The notes below the pieces were generated by a model, which worked only from the letters and a program-made list of their open reading frames with translations, made no database searches and had not been told where the DNA came from. DNA of 64,000 bases from JADGGV01 sp035715725. GTDB lineage: Bacteria > Gemmatimonadota > Gemmatimonadetes > Longimicrobiales > RSA9. The translations under genes and the position numbers were made by a program. The stretch is from the NCBI GenBank assembly GCA_035715725.1, contig DASTKT010000085.1:1-64000 (forward strand). The letters are read 5' to 3'. Of the stretch, positions 42,337-50,900 are shown piece by piece (within the stretch, counting starts at the first letter, position 1; each line of letters starts with the position of its first letter).

Positions 42337-44748
42337 ATGCCCTCCTCCTCCCCGCGCTGGCAGCGTCGACTCGTCGCGGCGGCGTTCCTTCTCGGCGTCG
42401 CGGTCCTGCTGCTGGCGTTCGTCGGGCTCTTCCGCGAGGGCGGCTACCGCGTCGGCCTCGAACTATCGGCCGACGGGCTGCGGGCCTTCAGCACGCTCAT
42501 CTTCCAGACCGCCGCCACGCTCTGGCTCGGGCAGCCGCAGCCGCCGCCGACCGACCTGGCGTTCACGTGGGCGCGGATCCTCGCCGTGCTCTTCGCGCTG
42601 TCGGCGGGTGTGGGCATCCTGCTGGAGCTCTACCGGCCGGCCAGCGATGCCGCGCTCCGCACCCTCTTCTGGTGGAGCCGCGCGGTGCGGCCCTCGCGTC
42701 CGCCCGCGGTGGTCATCGGGCTCGGCTCGGTCGGCGGCCCCCTCGCGCGGGAGCTGCGCCGCAAAGGCCGGCCGGTCTACGCCATCGAGCCCGAGGAGGG
42801 CGGTGCCCGGGCGGCCGAAGCCCGCCGCGCGGGCGCGCTCGTCCTCCGGGGCGACGGCATGGACCCGGGCGTCCGCCGCCGGGCGGCGCTCCGCCACGCG
42901 TCCGAGGTGTTCGTCGCCACGGGAGACGACGAGCGCAACGTCCAGATCGCCGCCGCCGTGCTCGGCGAGCTCGAGGCGCCCGGCGCGCGCCGACGGCCCG
43001 GGCGCGGCGGCGGCGGCGGCCGCGGCGCCGCGGGCAGCGGGCCCGAAGCTGCCGTGCGCGCGACTGGCGGGCGTCGGCCATGCTGCTACGTCCACGCGGC
43101 GGACCCGACGCTCGCCTCCACCCTGCGCGGCCACGAGCTGCTGCGCCGCCGAGCCGGCGCCATGGAGCTGCGGGCGTTCAGCATCCGCGACCTCGCCGCG
43201 CGCGATCTCTTCTTCTCCGGGACGCACGGCCTCCTCCGCAGCCCGGCGAGCGTGCCCCGGACGGATGAGGTCTTTCACCTCTTCCTCTTCGGCTTCGGCG
43301 CCCTCGGCCAGACGATCGCGCTGCATCTCGCCCGGTTCGGTCACTTCGCGTCGGGACTCCGCCCCCGCCTGACGGTGTACGGCGACTTCGCGAGCCCGAG
43401 CGGCGAGCGCGCGAGGCGCGCGTTCCTCGAACGGTACGCCGCCTTCTGTCCCGACGGCCTGGATCTCGCCGGTCCGGCGTTTCTCGCGGCGCGTGATGCC
43501 TGGGTCGCGCGGCCGGGGCGCCCGTCCGCCGCGGATCACCGGAGCCCCGAGGTCGTTTCCGTGCGGCGCGACGGGAGATCCTTCCAGGTGCGGCCGGTCG
43601 AGTACGTGGTCAACGCCGAGTTCCGGGCGCTTCCGAGCGCCCTGGAGGCGGCTTCGTTCCTCGGCGAGGTGGAGGCGCGCCTGGGGCCGCCTCAGGGGCC
43701 TCGCGTCCGCGCCGCCCTCGTCGTCTGCATCGACGACCGCCCGGGACTGCTGCCGGCGCTCCGGCTGCAGCAGGCGCTGGCGCACCGGCTGCGCGATGAC
43801 CCGGCCGGCCGATCGGCGGAGATCGCCGCAACCGTGCCGATTTACTTCTGGCTCCCCGTGGACGAGGGCGTGGCCCGGCTGGTCGCGGAGCAGGAGGCAG
43901 CCCCCGACGCCAGCGAACGCGAGGCCGCGCGGCGCTTTCCCCTGCGCCCCTTCGGCGGCGCGGTCGGCTCCTACGAGGCCATCACCCAGGGTCGGCTTCG
44001 GGACCAAGCGCTAGGACTCCGCGCCGTCTACGGCATCGTGGCGCGGCGGCCCGGTGACGGTCACCTCGACTTCGAGGACTCGAACATCGACGCGGTGGAC
44101 CACGCGGAGGCGGTCAAGCTGCCCGCGCTGGGGATCCGCTTCCTCCGGGAGCGGGAGCTCGATGCGGCGGAGGCCGTGAGGCGGCACGTCTGGCCGGATC
44201 CGTTGCTGGGGAGCCTCTGCGGTGCCGAGGCGGTTGCGGCGCAGCGCGCGCTGGAGGCGGCGGTGCCGAAGGATCCGAAGAGCGGCAAGCTCGTCCTGGA
44301 GCCGCAGGCGTTCGAGGCGCTGGGACCCTCTCTGCGACAGCGGCTCGCGGTGCTCGACAGGGTCCTCGTGCCGGAATCGCCGAAGGAGCGGGCGGAAACG
44401 CCGGAGGAGCGGGCGCGACGGGAGCGGCTCGAGCTGGCGGTCGCCGCCGCGCTGGGGCAGGCGATCCGGATACTGGCCGCGGAGCTCGCCGAACGCGGTC
44501 GCGATGCGGATCTCGCGGCGCGCACGGAGCACGCTCGGTGGATGGGCGAGCGGCTGGTGAAGGGCTGGCGCTTCGGCGCCAGGCGCGAAGACGGGCGCCG
44601 GCGAGAAACGTTCGTCCCCTGGGAGGACCTCGCCGACGCCGACCGGGACTACGATCGTACCCAGGTGCCGCGGCGGATCGTGGAGCATGCCCTGGAGGAG
44701 GAGTACGCGTACGTCGCGCTCCCCGACTCGGCGCCGGGTCCGGCGTGA
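42337..44748 (+). CDS. Two-TM, double Rossmann (RCK/TrkA-N-like) membrane protein with C-terminal RyR domain
   Basis: In the 803 residues, two membrane helices (about 10-31 and 78-98) frame a loop containing FQTAATLWLG, which lines up with the pore-helix/filter ETATTVGYGD of K+ channels but lacks the GYG filter. A TrkA-N-like Rossmann fold follows with VIGLGSVGG at 126-134 and an acidic strand end (YAIEPEE). A second dinucleotide loop, FGFGALGQ, is at 318-325. The C-terminal RyR domain (about 728-790) contains HARWMGERLVKGWRFGARRE, WEDLADADRDYDR and a final helix. The overall layout recalls MthK-type channel/RCK subunits turned into a sensor. It is convergent, 47 bp away, with the small RyR gene. 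Its membership in the cassette is inferred. Confidence 0.75.
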   Translation: MPSSSPRWQRRLVAAAFLLGVAVLLLAFVGLFREGGYRVGLELSADGLRAFSTLIFQTAATLWLGQPQPPPTDLAFTWARILAVLFALSAGVGILLELYRPASDAALRTLFWWSRAVRPSRPPAVVIGLGSVGGPLARELRRKGRPVYAIEPEEGGARAAEARRAGALVLRGDGMDPGVRRRAALRHASEVFVATGDDERNVQIAAAVLGELEAPGARRRPGRGGGGGRGAAGSGPEAAVRATGGRRPCCYVHAADPTLASTLRGHELLRRRAGAMELRAFSIRDLAARDLFFSGTHGLLRSPASVPRTDEVFHLFLFGFGALGQTIALHLARFGHFASGLRPRLTVYGDFASPSGERARRAFLERYAAFCPDGLDLAGPAFLAARDAWVARPGRPSAADHRSPEVVSVRRDGRSFQVRPVEYVVNAEFRALPSALEAASFLGEVEARLGPPQGPRVRAALVVCIDDRPGLLPALRLQQALAHRLRDDPAGRSAEIAATVPIYFWLPVDEGVARLVAEQEAAPDASEREAARRFPLRPFGGAVGSYEAITQGRLRDQALGLRAVYGIVARRPGDGHLDFEDSNIDAVDHAEAVKLPALGIRFLRERELDAAEAVRRHVWPDPLLGSLCGAEAVAAQRALEAAVPKDPKSGKLVLEPQAFEALGPSLRQRLAVLDRVLVPESPKERAETPEERARRERLELAVAAALGQAIRILAAELAERGRDADLAARTEHARWMGERLVKGWRFGARREDGRRRETFVPWEDLADADRDYDRTQVPRRIVEHALEEEYAYVALPDSAPGPA

Positions 44749-44795
44749 CGGGCGCGCCGCGCCGCCGCCGGGGTCCGGGCGACGTGCCCGCAGGG

Positions 44796-45167
44796 CTACG
44801 GCGACCGGGCGCCGCCGCCCGTTTCCGTTACCGCACCGCGCCCGGCGCCATCCGCCTCCGGCCCCCCGGACGGGTCCGGCGGCACGATCCGGAACCCGAG
44901 CGCCAGGGTCGCGCGGATCGCCTCCAGCGCCGTTCGCCGGTCGTACTCCTTCTCCGACTCCGACAGTTCCGCGTACGGCACGAGGCAGGGGTGCGTCTTC
45001 GCCTCGTCGTCCCGGCGCGGCCCGTACCGCCACCCCTCCTCGAGCCGGCCCCGCGCCCACGTCTCGTGGATGTGCCGTGCCAAGAATTCGGTGAGATCGG
45101 TCAGCCCGTCGGGCAGCTCGACCCCGTCGGTCCGGAGGGGCGTCGGCTCGTAGCGCATGGAGGACAA
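44796..45167 (-). CDS. Small RyR-domain protein
   Basis: The 123-residue protein is little more than one ryanodine-receptor repeat (about 28-95): the HETWARGRLEEGWRYGPRRD, KTHPCLVPYAEL and SEKEYDR motifs match the W...GW.yG...k.hp.l.Py..L...ek.yD pattern of PF02026. The Gly/Pro-rich tail is probably flexible. The TTG at 45167 has GGGAG ten bases upstream; an ATG three codons later is the alternative start. It follows the M41 protease gene by 17 bp and is last in the four-gene unit. RyR domains in prokaryotes are thought to bind ligands or partners; here it could dock on the protease or compete with the RyR domain of the convergent membrane protein. Confidence 0.85.
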   Translation of the reverse strand: MSSMRYEPTPLRTDGVELPDGLTDLTEFLARHIHETWARGRLEEGWRYGPRRDDEAKTHPCLVPYAELSESEKEYDRRTALEAIRATLALGFRIVPPDPSGGPEADGAGRGAVTETGGGARSP

Positions 45168-45184
45168 CGGACGCGCGCTCCCGC

Positions 45185-47929
45185 TCAGCGCGCCGCCGGC
45201 GCGACCATCGCGGCGCCCTCGGGCGGGGCACCGGGGCTCGCCGGCGCGGTCCCGGCGCTCGCCCCGGCCGGCGCGCCTTCACGGAGCACCGCGCGGGCCT
45301 CGACGCCCGTGAGCTCCTCGCGCGCGAGCAGCGCGTCGGCCAGCGCGGCGAGCTGCGGGGCCGCCGCCCGCAGGCGCGCCAGCACGGCGGCGTAGGCTTC
45401 CGTCAGCACCCGGCTCGCCTCGTCGATCTGCGACGCGCTCGGCGAGCTGGACCAGAGGAGCTTGTTGTCGGGCCCGAGCCCGTACTGCGTGGTCAGGAGC
45501 AGCGCCGACTCGGTGCCCACCCTCAGGTCGTCCTGCGCGCCGCCCGTGATCCCCTCCATGCCGAAGACGATCTCCTCCGCCGCACGACCGGCCAGGATGA
45601 CCTCCAGCCGCTCGAGGTACTCGCGCCGGGTCACGAGCACGCGCGCCGGCGGCGTGCGCGCGACGAAGCCGAGGGTCCCGTCGGCGCGCGGCACGATCGT
45701 CACGAACGAGATCTCCTCGCCCTGGGTGCTGCCGAGGAACGCCGCCAGCGCGTGCCCGGCCTCGTGGACGGCGACCCGGCGCACCTCGGCGGGCGTCAGC
45801 CGCGGCGAGGAGGCGGGGTCGCGCGGCTTGCTCGTGATCTCCGCGATCAGCTCCGTCTGCCGGATCGGGTGGCCGCCCCGGCGTGCCCGCCGGGCCGCGC
45901 CGCGGACGAAGAGCTCCACGTCCGCGCCCGTCAGCCCGAGCGTCAGCCCACCCAGCGTGCGCACGTCGATGTCCGGCCCCAGCAGCGCGGGCTCGTACTC
46001 CGCCAGGTACTGCTGAAAGATCTGCGACAGCGCCTCGGCGCTCGGCCGCGGGATCTCGATGACGCGGTCGAGGCGGCCGGCCCGCCGCAGCGCCGGGTCC
46101 ACCCGGTCGGCGTGGTTCGTGGCCGCGATCACGATGACCGGCGCCTCGGGATCCAGTCCCTGCATCTGCTCCAGCAGCGCGTTCACGACCTCGGTCAGGT
46201 ACTGCGCGTTGGCGCCGCTGAACGTCTCCCGGTTCCCGAGGCTGTCGATCTCGTCGACGAAGAGGATCGCCGGGGCGAAGCGGCGCGCCAGCGCGAAGTC
46301 GGCGCGCATGGCGCGGATGTGGTCGCCCAGGTGCCCCGCGGCCTGCCAGCTCGCCGCGCTCGCGCTGACGAAGCGGATGCCGCACTCCTTGGCGATGGCC
46401 CGGGCCAGCGTGGTCTTGCCGGTGCCCGGCGCCCCGACGAGCAGGACGCCGTGGTCGACCTGGCGCCAGGCGAGCCGCCCGGCGATCGCCTCGCGGACAT
46501 CCGTGATCAGGTCCTCCGCGAAGATCCGTGCCTCCCCCAGGCCGTGCAGGTCGCGGAGCGCGATCCCGGTGGCGGGCTCCAGGTCCCGCAGCCGCTTCTG
46601 CGCGCGCTCGCGGATGTAGGCCAGCGTCTCGGCGGGCGAGAGGCCGAGCGACCTCGGGTGCTGGAAGTCGGAGTGGTGGACGTGCGTCACCCAGTGCGTG
46701 TCCTCGTCTTGCCAGCCGGCGGGCGGGTCGTCGCCCATCACGCGCCGGAAGAGCGCCGCGAAGGCCGCGGCGTCGAGACGCGGGAGCCGCAGCGTCACGT
46801 CCACGACCTGCCGGAGGCCCGCCGGCAGGTCCCGGACACGCTCGCAGCCGATCAGGCAGCCGACGTCCCGGGCCCCGATCTCGTGCGCGACCCGCTCGGC
46901 GTCCACGATGGCGCGGTACGCGTGGAACGGCAGCAGCACGACCGCGGGACCGCTCTCCGGCACCTGCACGCGCAGCCGGGTGTCGTCGCTCGGATCGACG
47001 TCGGACTCGATCCAGCGGACGCGGGTCGCCGCCGCCGCGTGGTCGCGCGCGATCTGCGCGACCGTCTCCTCGATGAACGGCAGCGTGCTCTCGATGGCGA
47101 CGACCGGCGCCGCCGTCGTCACGGCCCGGGCGAAGCGTTCCAGCACCGTGCCGCCGGTGAGCCGGGCGTTGAAGTGCGCGATCAGCCGGGTGTCCGCCTG
47201 CTGCCGCAGCGCCTGTTCCAGCAGCAGCTCGACCAGCGTCCGCAGAATGGCCGCGCCGCTCGGCGTCACCGCGCCCGTGGTCTCGAGCCGCGAGGCGACG
47301 GCCTCCGCCGGGAAGAGGTCGGGGACGTCGGGGATCACCGCCGGCGTCACGTCGGCCAGGAGGAGCTCGTCGTCGACCATCTCCGTGGCCCCCTGCGGGG
47401 TGACGGCGAAGCGGCTGTCGTACAGGCCGTGCTCGTAGTGCACCCGTGCCTTCAGGACGAAGGTGCCGGCCTCGTCCACCCGCTCGAGCTCGACCGGCTG
47501 GGCCAGCGCCGCGATCGGGAAGAGAGCGTCGTCCGCGGCGGGCATGATCGCGGGTTTCTCGAACAGGAGGAACGGGCCGGCGTCGCCCCGCACCGCGAAG
47601 CAGAAGAAGCGCAGGTAGTCGATGGCCGTCTCCTCCGTCACCCTCACCTCGTCCTCGCGGTTCGCGCGGTGGACCGGCGCGCTCGTGCCGTCGAGGACGA
47701 AGACGTCGTCGTCGTTCGTCAGGAGGAACAGCTCGAGGGCAGGCGCGCCCGGCGGCTGCAGCGTGAGGTGGGCGAGCACCAGCGTCGGGTAGAACGGGAG
47801 GTCGGCGACGCCCCCGGTGACGCGGACGGAGCCGAGCCGCGCCGGATCCTCCTCCTCGTACAGGGCGCGGGCGGCCAGCATCGCCGCGGCGGGGTCGGGA
47901 AGCGCGTTCCAGGTCAGGTGGTCGATCAT
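45185..47929 (-). CDS. Soluble AAA+ / M41 zinc protease with N-terminal YLRFFC module
   Basis: The 914-residue protein has no membrane helix, unlike FtsH. Residues 1-190 carry the module shared with the neighbouring receptor (LPFY at 44-47, VLDGTSAPVHRAN at 78-90, IDYLRFFCFA at 103-112). A degenerate AAA-like region follows (about 210-400). The active AAA domain has GAPGTGKTT (499-507), ILFVDEID (555-562) and the arginine-finger segment DPALRRAGRLDRV (611-623). The peptidase domain has HEAGH (722-726) and the third-ligand region GGAQDDLRVGTESA (797-810), both intact. The start has GGGAG eight bases upstream, 19 bp after the receptor stop. The predicted role is ATP-driven proteolysis of, or triggered by, the receptor. 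Confidence 0.88.
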   Translation of the reverse strand: MIDHLTWNALPDPAAAMLAARALYEEEDPARLGSVRVTGGVADLPFYPTLVLAHLTLQPPGAPALELFLLTNDDDVFVLDGTSAPVHRANREDEVRVTEETAIDYLRFFCFAVRGDAGPFLLFEKPAIMPAADDALFPIAALAQPVELERVDEAGTFVLKARVHYEHGLYDSRFAVTPQGATEMVDDELLLADVTPAVIPDVPDLFPAEAVASRLETTGAVTPSGAAILRTLVELLLEQALRQQADTRLIAHFNARLTGGTVLERFARAVTTAAPVVAIESTLPFIEETVAQIARDHAAAATRVRWIESDVDPSDDTRLRVQVPESGPAVVLLPFHAYRAIVDAERVAHEIGARDVGCLIGCERVRDLPAGLRQVVDVTLRLPRLDAAAFAALFRRVMGDDPPAGWQDEDTHWVTHVHHSDFQHPRSLGLSPAETLAYIRERAQKRLRDLEPATGIALRDLHGLGEARIFAEDLITDVREAIAGRLAWRQVDHGVLLVGAPGTGKTTLARAIAKECGIRFVSASAASWQAAGHLGDHIRAMRADFALARRFAPAILFVDEIDSLGNRETFSGANAQYLTEVVNALLEQMQGLDPEAPVIVIAATNHADRVDPALRRAGRLDRVIEIPRPSAEALSQIFQQYLAEYEPALLGPDIDVRTLGGLTLGLTGADVELFVRGAARRARRGGHPIRQTELIAEITSKPRDPASSPRLTPAEVRRVAVHEAGHALAAFLGSTQGEEISFVTIVPRADGTLGFVARTPPARVLVTRREYLERLEVILAGRAAEEIVFGMEGITGGAQDDLRVGTESALLLTTQYGLGPDNKLLWSSSPSASQIDEASRVLTEAYAAVLARLRAAAPQLAALADALLAREELTGVEARAVLREGAPAGASAGTAPASPGAPPEGAAMVAPAAR
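47360..47929 (-). other. YLRFFC module, copy in the M41 protease
   Basis: Residues 1-190 of the protease. Shared anchors with the two receptor copies: LPFYP, then FVLDGTSAPVHRAN, then IDYLRFFCFAV, an F-x-LFEKPA strand, and a second sheet ending FAVTPQGATEMVDDE. Confidence 0.75.
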
Positions 47930-47948
47930 GCGTCCGGCTCCCGTTCGG

Positions 47949-50900
47949 CTAGGCGGTGGAGGGAAGGGGAGTGGTCGGCGACGACTCCCCGAGCGGCCGG
48001 AGGGTGCGGAACCCCTCGTGGAAGACCTCCAGGTGCGCGCCGATGCGTCCGATCGGCCCGTCGGTGTCGAGGATCTCGACCCGGCCGTCCGCGCCGATCC
48101 GGAGCTCCGCCTGCAAGACCTCGCCCCCCCGGCGGATCGCGCCGGTCGCCCGCCACTCGGGCCGACCGTCGGGATCGACGCTGCTACCGGCGAGCGTCAG
48201 CGGCCGGACCACCGCGGCGGCCCGCCGCCGCTCCTCCTCGGGCGTCCCGGCCGGCCAGACGAGGCGATCCACCGACTCGAGCGGCGCGGCGGAACCCCTC
48301 GGCCCGTGCACCGCGGCGCAGAAGAACCGCAGGTACTCCAACGCTTCCGCCCCGTCGTCCAGGCGCGGCGGGAGCGCCGCGTTGAGGGCGCGGATCGGCT
48401 CGACCGTGCCGTCGAGCCACGCGGTGCCCCCCCGGTGCTGGATGAAGGTGATGTAGCCGGCCAGCTCGTCGTCGCGCCAGGCGCGGGCCTCGTACAGCAC
48501 CCCGTCCGGGTAGAACGGCAGCGGTCGCATCCAGATGGCGTCCAGGCGGTCGATGCCCGGCTGGAAGCGCGCCGGGAGCCGCCGCCCGACGTCGGCGAGG
48601 AGGCGGTCCACGGCCTCACCCTCGCACGGCGTCCAGCTCCCCGCCACCAGCGGCGGGATCGGCCCGGGCATCGCCGGCGGATCCGGTGTCCAGTCGAGGT
48701 TGAAGACCGGCACCGCGCCCGGCCGCGTCGTCAGGCGCGTGCGGACGTCGTCGCGGAAGCCCTCGGCGTGGAGCTCGAGATTGAACGCGCGCGGGCGATC
48801 GCGCACCATCGTGACCATTCCGAACGTCTCGACGCTGAACTCGGCGTCGGACAGCAGGTCGCCGAATTGCACGACGCCGCTCACGTTCCACGGGCCGCCC
48901 TTGGCGTCGGAAAGGTGGCGCAACCCGTTCGCGTGTGCGCCGGCCTTCTCGCGAGCTTCCCGGGAGACCGATTCCGGCCAGGCCAGGCGGGCGGGAGACT
49001 CGATCAGCACGAAGGCATACTCGTCGAAGGTGGGGTCCCCCGCGGGACGCGCCTGCAGCGCCTGGCAGAAGAAGCGCAGGTAGTCGAGCGCCTCGGCCGG
49101 GCCGGCGAGGCGGAGCGGCCGCTCGGCGTTGAGCCGATGGATCGGCGAGGATGTGCCGTCGAGCCAGGTCGCGCCGCCGGGGTGCCGGACGAAGGTGAGA
49201 TAGCCGACCGCGCCGGCGCCCCGCCGTGCCCGCGCCTCGCAAAGCTGCGCATCGCCATAGAACGGGAGCGGCCGAACGCGGACCGCGTCCACCCGCTCGA
49301 TCCCGCAGCCGAGCCCGGCGGGAGCCGCGTCCACCGCCGCCGCGAGCAGCTCCGCGCCCGCGGCCGGATCCAGCACCGTCCACTCGCCGTCCAGGAGCGG
49401 CGCCAGCGCCCAGCCGCTCCCAGCGCCCTCGGCGGAGGCCGTCAGCATGCGCGCCAGGTGGCGCCGCAGCTCGGGACCGCGCAGCCGTCTCCACTCCGCC
49501 GCGCCGCCGGCGAACCACGGCGGAACACAGGCCCTGGCCGCGACGAGACGGCTCACCACCCCTCCGTGATCGCCCTGCAGCGCCAGGTAGAGCGGAGAGC
49601 GGCCGAGATTGTCGTACGGCGATGGGTCCGTCGCCGCGGCCTCCAGGAGCGCGGCGACCGCATCCTCCCCTCCGTTCGCGGCGGCCAGGTGCAGCGCCGT
49701 CCGCCCGTTCCGGTCGCGGTGGTTCGGGTCGGCGCCGTGCGCCGGACCCAGCAGGAGGCGGATCACCTCCGCCTCGCCGCTGCGCGCCGCCACGAGCAGC
49801 GCGGTGCTCCCGTCGGCATTCTCCTGGTCCACCGGGCCGCGGTGCTCGAGGAGGAGGCGAGCCGCGTCGCGATGGCCCGCCTCCGCCGCCGCCGTGAGCG
49901 CCGTCCAGCCGCGTGCCGATGCCGCCGAGACCGTGGCCCCCCCCTCGATCAGCAGCTCCATGACCTCCATGTGGCCGTGTTGCGCCGCCATGATGAGCGG
50001 CGTAAAGCCGGCCGCGTCCGGTCGGTCGATCGCGGCCTCATAGGCGAGCAGCCGCCGGACGACATCGGCGTGGCCGTTCAGCGCCGCCCACCAGAGCGCC
50101 GTCGGCGCGCTCTGGTCCGGGTGATCCACCGCGGCTCCGTGCTCCTCGTGGAGCACCCGCAGGATCTCGACGTGACCCTCCGACGCCGCGTAGTCGAGCG
50201 CGGTGGAGCGTTGCGCGTTCTCGCGGCGGACGTCGGCGCCGCGCCCGATCAGCAGCCGGACCAGGCGCTCCGACCCCTCGTGGGCGGCGAACATGAGGGC
50301 GGTGCTGCCACCGGTCCGGCTCGCCCGGCCGTCGGCGTCCGTCTCCGTGACGACGGGCGTGGCGGAGTCCCGGTCCGCGCCGTGGTCCAGCATGAAGGTG
50401 ACGAGCGCCTCGTCCCGCAGGCGCACGGCGTCCGCGAGACGAGGCGTGCCGTCGGCCCGGGCGTGGCTCCCGTCGGCGACGCGGCGGCGGATGGCCGCCG
50501 TGACGAATGCGCGCAGCTCCGGCTCGAGCACTTCGTCGCGCCAGTCCACGAGCATGCGCTCCGCGTTGTCGATCTGCTGATTGGCCAAGGGGGGGTTCGC
50601 GTCGCTCGGGTCCTCCAGCCACCATTGGAGCTGGCTGCGGACCCCCGAGCGCGTCTTCAGGTGGCTCCGCTCGTTCTCGAGCCACGCCCTCGCCTGGTCC
50701 CAGTGGTACAGCACCGCCTCGTGGACCAGCCGGACGTTGCCGTCCTCCTCCAGGACCAGACGGTTCCTCTTCAGCGCCGCGAGGAGCGGCCCGGCGGCCT
50801 CCGGGATCTCCGCCTCCGGGCAGGTCCGGAGCGTCACGTCCGGACCGAGCTCACCCTCGGTTCCGGGTGCGACGCCCGGGTGTGCGGCGCCGTTCGGCGG

